A stretch of 64,000 nt of DNA from Massilia polaris (GTDB taxonomy: Bacteria > Pseudomonadota > Gammaproteobacteria > Burkholderiales > Burkholderiaceae_D). The position numbers were made by a program, and so were the translations under genes. Below, in pieces: positions 48,091 to 55,806 of the stretch. Under the pieces are notes generated by a model. The model did no database searches. It saw nothing but the letters and a program-made list of their open reading frames with translations, and had not been told where the DNA came from. The stretch spans positions 310,001-374,000 of the forward strand of contig NZ_JABBGG010000004.1 in NCBI RefSeq assembly GCF_012927275.1, read 5' to 3'. Position 1 is the first letter of the stretch; each line of letters starts with the position of its first letter.

Positions 48091-48819
48091 ATGACCCAGC
48101 AGCAAAAAACCATCATCGTTACTGGCGCCTCGCAAGGCATCGGCGCAGGTGTCGTCCAGGCTTTCCTGGCTCGCGGCTACAACGTGGTAGCAACCTCGCG
48201 CAATGTCAGCAAATCCGAGTCCCTGTCTGCATCCGATCGCCTGGCACTGGTTGACGGCGACATCGGTGACGCGGCCACTGCCGCCAAGGTAGTCGAGACC
48301 GCCGTGCAGAAATTCGGCGGCATCGATGCCTTGATCAACAACGCCGGCATTTTCATCGCCAAGCCGTTCATCGACTACAGCGCGGACGACTTCAAGGCGC
48401 TGGCCCATACCAACCTGGAAGGCTATCTGTACATCAGCCAGCTGGTGGTCAAGCAGATGCTGGCGCAACAGCGCGGCGGCAGCATCGTTAGCGTCAGCAG
48501 CACCCTGGCCCAAAGCCCGAACAAGGCCCTGTCCGCATCGGTGCCGATGCTTACCAAGGGCGGCATCGAGGCTATCTCGCGCAGCCTGGCCATTGAATAC
48601 GCCGAAGCCGGTATCCGTGTCAACGTAGTGGCGCCTGGCTCGGTCGACACCCCGCTGCTGAAAGGCGTTCCACAGGACTTCCTGAAGTCGCTGCACCCGA
48701 TGGGCACGATTTCCAGCGTCGAAGAAATCGCCGACGCCGTGATTTTCCTGACCGAAGCCAAGCAAGTGACCGGTGAAGTGCTGCGTGTCGACGGCGGCGC
48801 GCACATCGGCAAGTGGTAA
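48091..48819 (+). CDS. Short-chain dehydrogenase/reductase-like protein without the active-site Tyr
   Basis: 242 residues, classical SDR length. Dinucleotide motif TGASQGIGAGV, NNAG in ALINNAGIF, catalytic-type Ser in IVSVSSTLAQ and the C-terminal VDTPLL and RVDGGAHIGKW are present. At the YxxxK site the sequence is SVPMLTKGG, so the Tyr position is Pro while Lys is kept. Either it is a non-classical SDR that binds NAD(P) without normal catalysis, or a subfamily uses another residue. AACGGAGTT is a weak ribosome site. It may act with the cupin and DJ-1-like genes downstream. Confidence 0.85.
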   Translation: MTQQQKTIIVTGASQGIGAGVVQAFLARGYNVVATSRNVSKSESLSASDRLALVDGDIGDAATAAKVVETAVQKFGGIDALINNAGIFIAKPFIDYSADDFKALAHTNLEGYLYISQLVVKQMLAQQRGGSIVSVSSTLAQSPNKALSASVPMLTKGGIEAISRSLAIEYAEAGIRVNVVAPGSVDTPLLKGVPQDFLKSLHPMGTISSVEEIADAVIFLTEAKQVTGEVLRVDGGAHIGKW

Positions 48820-49166
48820 GTCACAAATAGCAAGTAGCACGTCGTTTTGCTCCCGCCCGCAGTCCTATCTGGCTGCGGGTGGGATTTTGCATGGGCGCGA
48901 GCACGACAACAGAATCTGGCCGCGCTGCGGCAACGCCAGATATACGCAGTCTTCGCAGCACGCCGGCCGCGTGCTGGGCCGCTTCCTGGCGGCGTGCCGG
49001 GTGGCGCGACTGGAATGCGATCGGTATTTTTCCTGACCAGCATCCCGCTGCTGGCGGGCGCGGGCCCGAACTATCTGGCGCTGCGTTGGGGACAGCAATC
49101 CGCCTGGTAAAAATGAAGCGGCCCGCCCGGTTGCCCGGAGCGGCCCGCTTGCTGTCCACGCACTGC
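48820..49166. other. Intergenic stretch, nothing recognised
   Basis: About 350 bp between two convergent genes. A GC-rich hairpin-like segment near 49115-49150 (GCGGCCCG repeated inverted) may terminate both. Open frames here are short and lack ribosome sites. Confidence 0.5.
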
Positions 49167-49664
49167 TTAGTGATTGCGCGGATCATCCTCGGCACGGATG
49201 TACCTGATGCCCAACGGGCCGACGCCGCTGACCTGGGTCATGTAGTCGCCCGATTTGGCCCAGTGAAAGTGCGGTGTGTTGGCCGGCAGCACTATTATTG
49301 ATCCCGGTGCATAGGCTTGCAGCTTGTCGGGATCGAAGGTGGTGCCCAGGCCGATGTAGAACACGCCGGAGATCACGGTGTAAATGCGGTCTTCCGGATG
49401 GCTATGCGGCATCAGCTTGACCCCGGCCGGCAGCTTGACCCGCACCACATAGGCCCCGGCCTTGCCTGGATCGCCGACCAGCACCGCCAGCCGCGCTTCC
49501 GGCGGAAACGCCGGGAACGCCTGCCACTCGATGTTTTCAGCCAGGACGGCGCCAAACTGGAACGCCGGTAAACCTGGCTGTCCCTTGCTTGCCGTTTGGG
49601 CGCCGGCCACGCCGGCGAACGTCGCCGCGGTGGCGAGTGCAATCAACTTGCTAGTCGGCATCAT
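49167..49664 (-). CDS. Exported cupin-domain protein
   Basis: 165 residues after GGAGG. Signal peptide MMPTSKLIALATAATFAGVA ending before QTASKG. One cupin domain with motif 1 MPHSHPEDRIYTVISGVFYI (H-x-H...E) and motif 2 LPANTPHFHWAKSG, so a metal site is likely. Extracytoplasmic cupins of this type resemble anti-oxidant or quercetinase-like proteins. It lies 16 bp after the DJ-1-like gene and is probably cotranscribed with it. Confidence 0.85.
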   Translation of the reverse strand: MMPTSKLIALATAATFAGVAGAQTASKGQPGLPAFQFGAVLAENIEWQAFPAFPPEARLAVLVGDPGKAGAYVVRVKLPAGVKLMPHSHPEDRIYTVISGVFYIGLGTTFDPDKLQAYAPGSIIVLPANTPHFHWAKSGDYMTQVSGVGPLGIRYIRAEDDPRNH

Positions 49665-49680
49665 GTGGCGCCTCCTTCGA

Positions 49681-50511
49681 TTACTTCAGCCTTTTCAGCA
49701 TAGCCACAGCGACAGCCTTGGCCGACTGTGGATTCTGGCCCGAGATCACTTCGCGGTCTTCGACCACGTTTTCGCTCCATGGCTTGCCTTCGACGAAGCT
49801 GGCGCCGGCTGCCACCAGGCCGTCTTGTGGGAACAGTTTCATGTGGCCGCCGTTCAGGAAGCCCTTGGACTGCTCTTCTTCCTCATTGGTAAAGGCGGTC
49901 ACTTTGTAGCCTTTGTAGATCCAGTTGGCAGGCGCGGCCGGCTGCTTGCCCGATTCCAGCGCGGTCACGAAGCCACGCGCATCCGGGATCGCCGACACCA
50001 TGGCGATGGTGCCATGGCAGGTAAAGCCGGTGACTTTGCCGTTCTCGTGGAAGTTCGTCAGCAGTTGGCCCAGTTGCTTATCCTTCAGCAGGTCTTGCAT
50101 AGGGACATGGCCGCCCGGTACGAACACGCCATCGAATTTGTCGTAGCCAATTTTCTTGACTTGCGCGAAGCTGATCGCAGGCGAGCCGGACTTCGAGGTC
50201 AGCTTCAGGGAGGCCAGCAGGGCCAGGCTTTCCTGACGAGCCTTCTCGTCGCCGCCGAAGTAGTTCACGTCATTCGATTTCTGGTCCGCGGTTGGCGCCT
50301 TGCCGCTTGGGGTGGTGAACACCACCGTGTGGCCAGCCTGGATAAAGGTCTGGACCGGCTGCATCAATTCGTTGATGAAAAAGCCGGTTTGCATGATCTT
50401 GCCGTCTTTCAGGTTCAGTTGGTCCTGATCCGACAGCACGACCAGCACGGTGCCGGCGTTAGCGAAGTTGGCGGCGGCGGCCAGCAGGCCGGCGATGATG
50501 GTTTTTTTCAT
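49681..50511 (-). CDS. Exported DJ-1/PfpI (type 1 glutamine amidotransferase-like) protein
   Basis: 276 residues from the ATG at 50511 with GGGAG 7 nt upstream. Signal peptide MKKTIIAGLLAAAANFANAG. The DJ-1/PfpI core reads GTVLVVLSDQDQL, DGVFVPGGHVPMQDLL and the nucleophile elbow GFTCHGTIAM (Cys). A C-terminal extension includes SENVVEDREVISGQNPQSA, typical of the Hsp31-like group. These enzymes act as glyoxalase III or protein deglycases. Export is unusual for the family. Upstream of, and cotranscribed with, the cupin gene. Confidence 0.87.
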   Translation of the reverse strand: MKKTIIAGLLAAAANFANAGTVLVVLSDQDQLNLKDGKIMQTGFFINELMQPVQTFIQAGHTVVFTTPSGKAPTADQKSNDVNYFGGDEKARQESLALLASLKLTSKSGSPAISFAQVKKIGYDKFDGVFVPGGHVPMQDLLKDKQLGQLLTNFHENGKVTGFTCHGTIAMVSAIPDARGFVTALESGKQPAAPANWIYKGYKVTAFTNEEEEQSKGFLNGGHMKLFPQDGLVAAGASFVEGKPWSENVVEDREVISGQNPQSAKAVAVAMLKRLK

Positions 50512-50680
50512 TTCAAACTCCCTTATCAATATTGGAACAGCGCGGATGCGTTGATGTAGCCATCTTATTGGGCAGTCGAGCATTGATAAATAGGGATGAA
50601 TGGAATTTACTTGTTACGTGATGTAATCAAGTGGCGTGAAGACTTGCGTTGGCTAATGAGAAGAATTTCTCGACGTCGAT

Positions 50681-50824
50681 GCGAACCGGCCGCAACCGGA
50701 CCTTTTCCGAAGCGACCAGAGATCGACCAGACAGCAAAAAGCCCACGAACGCAAATTCGTGGGCTTGATACTAATTCGTGGTAGGCCGTGCGGGATTCGA
50801 ACCTGCGACCAAGGGATTAAAAGT
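50681..50824. repeat. Direct repeat copy 1: tRNA-Lys 3' half plus downstream region
   Basis: 144 bp closely matching 52271-52414. It contains the tRNA-Lys 3' half (50779-50824, one mismatch in 46 bp, ending at the anticodon loop), the copied hairpin terminator (50736-50766) and the segment GCGACCAGAGATCGACCAGA. As it lacks the 5' half of the tRNA it cannot make a tRNA; it looks like a displaced attachment site. Confidence 0.85.
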
Positions 50825-51023
50825 GCCCGAAGCAGCCGCTATTGTAGAGCCTTCCATGTTGACATTGTTGCCGTCGCGTCTGGGACTTCCTTGAACCGCC
50901 AGATTCATCGGTGAATGTCGCCGTTCCCGTAGATTTGGACGATCCTTGGCCGTGATGGATCCAGCTTGATCCTATTGGATCTGGCCCCGACCAGAGAGCG
51001 ACCAGAACATCGCAGTGCAGGAA

Positions 51024-51071
51024 GCAAACCGAGGGTTCATCCGAAGAGCAAACCGAGGGTTCATCCGAAGG
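51024..51071. repeat. 24-bp tandem duplication
   Basis: The unit GCAAACCGAGGGTTCATCCG plus AAGA occurs twice head to tail. It is 17 bp downstream of the ParE-type toxin stop codon. No function apparent. Confidence 0.7.
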
Positions 51072-51087
51072 TGGTTCGCCTTGAAGA

Positions 51088-51363
51088 TCACGGATACTGC
51101 TGCCGCGAATGCAGTATGGAGACTATTTCGATCGCGATAGCGCTGACGCGATACACGACAATGTAATTGGGGTGAGCAACGAGTTCACGCGTGCCGGATA
51201 CCCGCCCAAGGCGGTACAGATACGGATGGTGTGGTAGTTGTGACACCACACGCTCGATATCTTCGTATAGGTCGAGGGCGGATTGCGGGTTGCGCTCCGC
51301 AATATATTCGAGGGTTGCCGCGAGATCTGCTTGCGCTTCAGCGCGCCACAGGATCGGAAGCAT
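51088..51363 (-). CDS. Type II toxin, RelE/ParE family
   Basis: 91 residues, normal for the family. ILWRAEAQADLAATLEYIAE, SALDLYEDIERVVSQLPHHP and GTRELVAHPNYIVVYRV are the ParE pattern, ending ILHSRQQYP. ParE toxins block DNA gyrase; RelE relatives cut mRNA; the HPNYIVVYRV form is nearer ParE. It overlaps the antitoxin gene by 26 bp, giving translational coupling. A 3' fragment of a close homologue lies at 47693-47846. Confidence 0.9.
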   Translation of the reverse strand: MLPILWRAEAQADLAATLEYIAERNPQSALDLYEDIERVVSQLPHHPYLYRLGRVSGTRELVAHPNYIVVYRVSAIAIEIVSILHSRQQYP

Positions 51364-51541
51364 GGGCGCGGCGCTTTGCTTCGATAATATCCCGCAACGT
51401 GGCCATTACCTGGTCATGCGGCGTCGACGGGCGCTGGTCGTCAAGCGACGCTTGAACTTTCGCTCGAAACCAGCGATCGTGCTCTTCGGCCTCAGCGACC
51501 GTGGCGAACTCTGACTCAATCGGTGATAGGACGGTACTCAT
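51338..51541 (-). CDS. Antitoxin of the ParE-type pair (RelB/ParD/StbD-like)
   Basis: 67 residues from the ATG at 51541; the same frame extends far upstream but that part is not antitoxin-like at its start. TVAEAEEHDRWFRAKVQASL and the C-terminal HDQVMATLRDIIEAKRR match 'stability determinant' antitoxins, where the helical C-terminus wraps the toxin. Overlaps the toxin by 26 bp. It should repress its own promoter together with the toxin, as in other type II pairs, but no operator palindrome is evident. Confidence 0.85.
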   Translation of the reverse strand: MSTVLSPIESEFATVAEAEEHDRWFRAKVQASLDDQRPSTPHDQVMATLRDIIEAKRRAHASDPVAR

Positions 51542-51662
51542 AGTCTGGTAATTATACGGCAGGCTGACAGATGATGGCCGCTTGCCTCGTGATGGTTGGT
51601 GGTTGTCAATACAGCATTGATTAATTTCCCGGAAACATGGAGTTGTGCACGCTTGGCCTTGT

Positions 51663-51730
51663 GTGTGACTTGCGTCGATGGCTTCTCGCAGCTTGGCCAT
51701 GACATGGTCAATAACACAGTGCGCCCCTTC
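51663..51730 (-). pseudogene. Second antitoxin C-terminal remnant
   Basis: In the same frame as the intact antitoxin, about 125 bp upstream of its start, the sequence IDHVMAKLREAIDASHTQ parallels HDQVMATLRDIIEAKRRA. It has no toxin or start of its own and is probably debris of a second module. Confidence 0.6.
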
Positions 51731-51782
51731 GTCGTGCCGGTGCGCGAGACCTGTCATTTCGTCTGGAACGCGCCATGGTGCC

Positions 51783-51809
51783 GAGCCACGGAGTTCAAAT
51801 CCGTGGCTC
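51783..51809. other. Perfect 10-bp hairpin of unknown role
   Basis: GAGCCACGGA - GTTCAAA - TCCGTGGCTC. The loop is T-arm-like (GTTCAAAT) but the arms are perfectly complementary and longer than a tRNA T-stem. No T-run. Confidence 0.6.
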
Positions 51810-52270
51810 AGGCCTCGTAGGCGGCGTTCACGGTCGAATGGATGAGGCTGGGCATGCCTCATCGCGTGGCGTGCCGTTTGGGCCGTGCTGGTGCGGTCCT
51901 GTCCGGTCCATTTCCGGTCGTGGTGGCGGTCGGTCAGGCCTATTGCGCGGCGAACTGGCGCAAGTTCAGTATTCTTCGGGCAGCAGGATCATTGTCGATA
52001 CGCTGGGGCCTCGGTGACGTGGCTGTCAATGCGGCCCGCGCGCCCGCAATGCGCCAGGAACGCAACATTATGGACAAGGACAATGAGCAGAAATTCCGTG
52101 CTTTGCAGGAGAAGAGTAAAGGGGCGTAGCTAAAATCACTGGCGATGCCACGCCGCTGACGAAGGTCAATGGTGGGGAAAAACGGGCGCAAAGTACGATA
52201 GATTACCGGAGACCCTTCGGCACGATTGATAAACTCGGCGAAGTGCCCCTTTTTTTGTGCGACAAGCCAT

Positions 52271-52414
52271 GCGGACCGGCACAGACCGGACCTTTTTCGA
52301 AGCGACCAGAGAGTGACCAGAACGCAAAAAGCCCACGAACGTGAATTCGTGGGCTTCTTGGTTATTCGTGGTAGGCCGTGCGGGATTCGAACCTGCGACC
52401 AACGGATTAAAAGT
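52271..52414. repeat. Direct repeat copy 2: at the intact tRNA-Lys
   Basis: 144 bp matching copy 1 (50681-50824). Here it runs from downstream DNA through the tRNA terminator into the 3' half of the complete tRNA-Lys, ending at the anticodon loop. Confidence 0.85.
52326..52356 (-). terminator. Terminator of tRNA-Lys
   Basis: AAGCCCACGAA/TTCGTGGGCTT, an 11-bp stem with a 5-nt T-run on the minus strand, 13 bp past the tRNA 3' end. Confidence 0.85.
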
Positions 52415-52444
52415 CCGCTGCTCTACCAGCTGAGCTAACGACCC
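52369..52444 (-). tRNA. tRNA-Lys (anticodon UUU)
   Basis: 76 nt. Reads GGGTCGTTAGCTCAGCTGGT and continues with an anticodon stem-loop GGACTTTTAATCC (anticodon TTT), T-arm GCAGGTTCGAATCCTGC and acceptor ACGGCCT followed by ACCA, so CCA is encoded. The acceptor stem pairs with one G-U. The 3' half is duplicated at 50779-50824 and partly at 47849-47873, indicating use as an integration site. Confidence 0.97.
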
Positions 52445-52510
52445 GAAAGAGGCAAGATTATAGCGCGGCTTTTTTGTTTGCGCTAGGGTCTTGTTGCATA
52501 ACAATGCAAA

Positions 52511-54334
52511 TCAGGTCAGCGCTGCAGTCACCTTCAATACTTCGTCGGCCGTCGTCACCCCTTCGATAATCTTGTGCGCGCCGGCGATGCGCAGCGGTTT
52601 CATGCCGTCGGCGACACTCTGCTTGCGCAGGCCGAGCAGGTCGGTGTCTTCGCCGATCAGCTTGGTGAAGTCTTCGGTGATCGTCAGTAATTCGTAGATG
52701 CCGGTGCGCCCGCGGTAACCGGTTTGCCGGCACTCCGGGCAGCCGATTGGCCGGTACACGGTTTGCGGCTTTGGAATCTTCCAGGCGCCGCCGATGCTTT
52801 CCCATACGTCGTCGCTGATATGGCCATCTGGCGCCTTGCAGTGGGGGCACAGGGTACGCACCAGTCGCTGGGCCATGATGCCGATCAGCGTCGCCTCGAG
52901 CAGGTAGTAGGGCACGCCGAGTTCCAGCAGGCGCATCACGGCCGATGGCGCGTCGTTGGTGTGCAGCGTCGACAATACCAGGTGTCCGGTCAGCGCGGCC
53001 TGGATCGCCATTTCCGCCGTGCCAAGGTCGCGGATCTCGCCGACCATGATGATGTCCGGGTCCTGCCGCATCAGCGCTTTCACGCCGTCGGCAAACGACA
53101 GGTCGATGCCCGGTTGTACCTGCATCTGGTTGAACGAAGCTTCCACCATCTCGATCGGGTCTTCCACCGTGCAGACATTGACTTCCGACGTGGCAAGCGC
53201 CTTGAGCGTGGTGTACAGCGTGGTCGTCTTGCCCGAGCCGGTCGGCCCGGTGACGAGGATGATGCCGTGCGGCCTGGTGGTCAGGTCGTCCCAGCGGCGC
53301 GCGTCGTCCAGCGGGAAGCCGAGTTCCGGCAGGGTCTTGACCACCACCTCCGGATCGAAAATACGCATCACCAGCTTCTCGCCGAACGCGGTCGGCATTG
53401 TCGACAGGCGCAGCTCGACTTCCTGGCCACCACTGGTGCGCGTCTTGATACGCCCGTCCTGCGGGCGGCGCTTTTCGATCACGTCCATGCGGCCAAGCAG
53501 CTTGATGCGCGCGGTCATTGCGATCATCACGACCGCCGGCACCTGGTAGACCTGGTGCAGCACGCCGTCGATGCGGAAGCGGATCACGGCGAGTTCGCGT
53601 TTCGGTTCGAGGTGGATGTCGGAGGCGCGCTGCTCGAACGCGTATTGCCACAGCCAGTCGACGATGTTGACGATGTGCTGGTCGTTGGCATCGACTTGCT
53701 TGTTCGACTTGCCGAGTTCGACCAGTTGCTCGAAGTTGTTGCGCAGCGCGAGGTCCTGGCCGGTCGTCTTGTTGGCGTCCTTGATCGACTTGGCCAGGCT
53801 GAAGAACTGCGAGATGTACTGTGAGATGTCGAGCGGGTTGGCCAGTGCCAGCTGGATCTTGCGGCGCGAGATCTTGGAGATCTCCGCTTCCCATTCGGTG
53901 ACGAACGGGTCGGCGGTGGCGACGGTCAGCGTGGTGGCGGTCAGCTCCAGCGGCAGGATGTTGAAGCGCGCAGCGTAGCTGGCGGACATCACATCGGCCA
54001 CCCGGGTAAAGTCGATTCTCAAAGGGTCGATGCGCACGAAGGGCAGGCCGACTTTACTGGCAGTGTATTCGCTCAGCAGGTCGAGCGTGAGCAGGCGGTT
54101 GGGCGGCTGGGCTGAGATCAGCTTGCACTGGGCGATGGCCGACAGCGGGTGCATCGAGCCAACCGCATTTTTCAGGATGCCCTGGGCCTGCGTGAAGCTG
54201 GCTTTGACATTGGCTTTTTCGACGATGCCGTCGGTAAGCAGCCACGAGAAGATCGTCTGGAGGTCGAGCGAGCGGTGCGGCCTCGGGCCGCCCGGCGCTG
54301 CTGTTGCCGTCATTGGTTTCACGTCTGCGTTCAA
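52511..54334 (-). CDS. GspE/PilB-type secretion ATPase
   Basis: 607 residues. N-terminal MshEN/T2SS-E domain (~60-200), then the ATPase: Walker A GPTGSGKTTT, Asp box VCTVEDPIEM, Walker B DPDIIMVGEIRD, His box STLHTNDAPSA, and a zinc tetracysteine CPHC...CPEC near the C-terminus. It powers assembly of a type II secretion pseudopilus, type IV pilus or related machine. No other secretion genes are within the window; homologues with the long 1-200 region are often stand-alone. 27 bp after the spermidine-synthase-like gene. Confidence 0.92.
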   Translation of the reverse strand: MNADVKPMTATAAPGGPRPHRSLDLQTIFSWLLTDGIVEKANVKASFTQAQGILKNAVGSMHPLSAIAQCKLISAQPPNRLLTLDLLSEYTASKVGLPFVRIDPLRIDFTRVADVMSASYAARFNILPLELTATTLTVATADPFVTEWEAEISKISRRKIQLALANPLDISQYISQFFSLAKSIKDANKTTGQDLALRNNFEQLVELGKSNKQVDANDQHIVNIVDWLWQYAFEQRASDIHLEPKRELAVIRFRIDGVLHQVYQVPAVVMIAMTARIKLLGRMDVIEKRRPQDGRIKTRTSGGQEVELRLSTMPTAFGEKLVMRIFDPEVVVKTLPELGFPLDDARRWDDLTTRPHGIILVTGPTGSGKTTTLYTTLKALATSEVNVCTVEDPIEMVEASFNQMQVQPGIDLSFADGVKALMRQDPDIIMVGEIRDLGTAEMAIQAALTGHLVLSTLHTNDAPSAVMRLLELGVPYYLLEATLIGIMAQRLVRTLCPHCKAPDGHISDDVWESIGGAWKIPKPQTVYRPIGCPECRQTGYRGRTGIYELLTITEDFTKLIGEDTDLLGLRKQSVADGMKPLRIAGAHKIIEGVTTADEVLKVTAALT

Positions 54335-54361
54335 GCCGTCTCTCCGTGCTGGCGCTGCTGG

Positions 54362-55144
54362 TTATTCTGCGGCCTGGATCCCTTTGACCCACGATTTAGC
54401 CGGCAGCTTGGTCGTTGCGACGATCTGCGCCGCGCGCGCCTTCAAGGCCTCGATGTCGAGGACAGGGCGCTGCTTGAAGCAAATCGCGACCACATTACCA
54501 TCATGCACTTCTGGCAGGCATATTACCTCGTCGAAGGCGAACTTCATTGCCTTGATGTTCCTGGCGAAGCTCGGATGGTCGCCGAACAGGTTGACTGTCA
54601 TGATGCCGCCGTCAGCCAGGCATTCCTTGCACGCCTGATAGAACTCGGGCGTGTCCAGCACCGGCCCGCGCGCGGTGGCGTCGTAAAGGTCGCACTGGAT
54701 GACGTCGTAGGCGCCATGGTTGGCCTCGTCGTGGACGAAATCGAACGCATCCATTTGGACCACGTCGAGGCGTTCATCGTTCGCCGGGAGCTTGAACATC
54801 GACTCGCAGATCGTGACAACCGATTCGTTCAGTTCGACGGCGGTGACTGTCGCTTCAGGAAACTGGCGGTAGCAGAACTTGGTGAGGGTGGCGGAGCCGA
54901 GGCCGAGCTGGACGATCTTGCGCGGCTGTTCGATGAATAGCATCCAGGCCATCATCTGCTGGGCGTATTCGAGTTCCGGCCAGTCCGGCTTGCGGATGCG
55001 CATCGCGCCTTGCACCCATTCGGTGCCGAAGTGCAGGTAGCGGACGCCGTCCTGTTCGGAGAGGGTGACTGGGGCAAACTTTGGTTTGCGGGCGGGCTTG
55101 CGCGAGGATTCGACTTGTTCGATGGATTTGCGTTTGATGAGCAT
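54362..55144 (-). CDS. Spermidine synthase-like protein
   Basis: 260 residues. The SAM-binding segment QLGLGSATLTKFCYRQFPEA, VTAVELNESVVTIC and ERLDVVQMDAFDFV are of the spermidine synthase (SpeE) fold, followed by DVIQCDLYDATARGP. The N-terminal ~35 residues are basic. These SpeE-like proteins with no decarboxy-SAM context often lack true synthase activity, so an uncharacterised methyl- or aminopropyl-transferase is possible. Upstream of, and close to, the ATPase gene. Confidence 0.8.
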   Translation of the reverse strand: MLIKRKSIEQVESSRKPARKPKFAPVTLSEQDGVRYLHFGTEWVQGAMRIRKPDWPELEYAQQMMAWMLFIEQPRKIVQLGLGSATLTKFCYRQFPEATVTAVELNESVVTICESMFKLPANDERLDVVQMDAFDFVHDEANHGAYDVIQCDLYDATARGPVLDTPEFYQACKECLADGGIMTVNLFGDHPSFARNIKAMKFAFDEVICLPEVHDGNVVAICFKQRPVLDIEALKARAAQIVATTKLPAKSWVKGIQAAE

Positions 55145-55203
55145 AATGCGGCCTGGGGAGATCGGGGCATTATAGCGTGGGGAGAGGGGGGCGCTCTAGA
55201 ATC

Positions 55204-55259
55204 GTAGGGTGTGGAAGAGCGGGGCGGCCCCGGCGGCAGCCACGCTTTTCCACCGCTAC
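55204..55259. repeat. Palindromic intergenic repeat, second family
   Basis: GTAGGGTGTGGAAGAGCG at one end and CGCTTTTCCACCGCTAC at the other form an imperfect palindrome around a GC-rich core (GGCGGCCCCGGCGGC). Shares its arms with the repeat at 15071-15135. Confidence 0.6.
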
Positions 55260-55275
55260 CAAAGCGGGGGGATTT

Positions 55276-55806
55276 TTACTGATTCATCTCGGGCTCGACC
55301 GATACGCGCAGGCGCACACGGTTGCCCGGATCGCGCGGCATCACCGTCGTATAGCTGCGGCCGCGATAGTCGTAGGTAACCTCATAGCCATTCGTGCGCG
55401 ACTCGATCGCTTCAACCGTGCGGCACTGGCGAACTGCCTGTTCCTGATACTCGGCTTGCGGCACCGGACGGCCATCGTTCTGTACCTTGTCGCCGACCAT
55501 CGTGCCGGCAACGACGCCGACAGCGGTCGCCGCCGCACGGCCAGAGCCGCCACCCACCTGGTTGCCCAGCAAGCCGCCGGCAATCGCGCCGAGGATGGCG
55601 CCGCCCGAACCGCGTTGCTGCTGCTGCGCTACCGGGACCTGCACATATTCGGTGCGGCATTCCTGGCGCGGCTCGCGGATCTGCTCGACGCGCGGCTTGA
55701 CGCGAACGACGTTGCCATAATCTTCAAACTCCGCAACCTGGGCCTGCGCCAGCGGCAACGCGCATACGCCGAGTACGGTCATCATCATTTTGGTGTGCAA
55801 GTTCAT
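55276..55806 (-). CDS. Glycine-zipper 2TM envelope protein
   Basis: 176 residues. Signal peptide MNLHTKMMMTVLGVCALPLA. The centre is a glycine zipper (GAILGAIAGGLLGNQVGGGS, then TAVGVVAGTMVGDKVQ), as in the Rickettsia 17-kDa antigen and SlyB-type proteins. Flanking segments have two Cys (RQECRTEYVQVPV, VRQCRTVEAIES) that could form a disulfide. The lack of a lipobox Cys at the cleavage site argues against a lipoprotein. An outer-membrane integrity role is inferred. Confidence 0.85.
   Translation of the reverse strand: MNLHTKMMMTVLGVCALPLAQAQVAEFEDYGNVVRVKPRVEQIREPRQECRTEYVQVPVAQQQQRGSGGAILGAIAGGLLGNQVGGGSGRAAATAVGVVAGTMVGDKVQNDGRPVPQAEYQEQAVRQCRTVEAIESRTNGYEVTYDYRGRSYTTVMPRDPGNRVRLRVSVEPEMNQ

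Larger units (their letters stand above)
50512..51087. other. Gene-poor region holding repeat copies
   Basis: Besides direct repeat copy 1 and a 24-bp tandem repeat, a further short copy of the repeat core (GACCAGAGAGCGACCAGAAC) occurs at 50989-51008. I see no gene. Near 50610-50633 ACTTG ... CAAGT is a weak inverted repeat upstream of the DJ-1-like gene. Confidence 0.55.
51542..52270. other. Long gene-poor stretch in the accessory zone
   Basis: Apart from the antitoxin remnant and the hairpin listed separately, no gene is supported. Short open frames exist but lack ribosome sites and recognisable sequence. The composition looks like decayed DNA. Confidence 0.6.

Noticed and set aside
48847..49110. 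Two overlapping plus-strand frames of 80-90 codons between the SDR and the cupin
   Set aside because: No family, no ribosome site, and translation changes character with frame; nothing supports a gene.
51024..51071. Two-copy 24-bp repeat considered as a CRISPR trace
   Set aside because: Units are directly adjacent with no spacer and not palindromic; no cas genes in the window.
52072..52128. 19-codon frame MDKDNEQKFRALQEKSKGA
   Set aside because: Too short, no ribosome site and no upstream or downstream partner; possible gene debris only.
50681..52414. 144-bp repeats considered as IS terminal repeats
   Set aside because: They are in direct orientation, contain tRNA sequence and a tRNA terminator, and no transposase lies between them.
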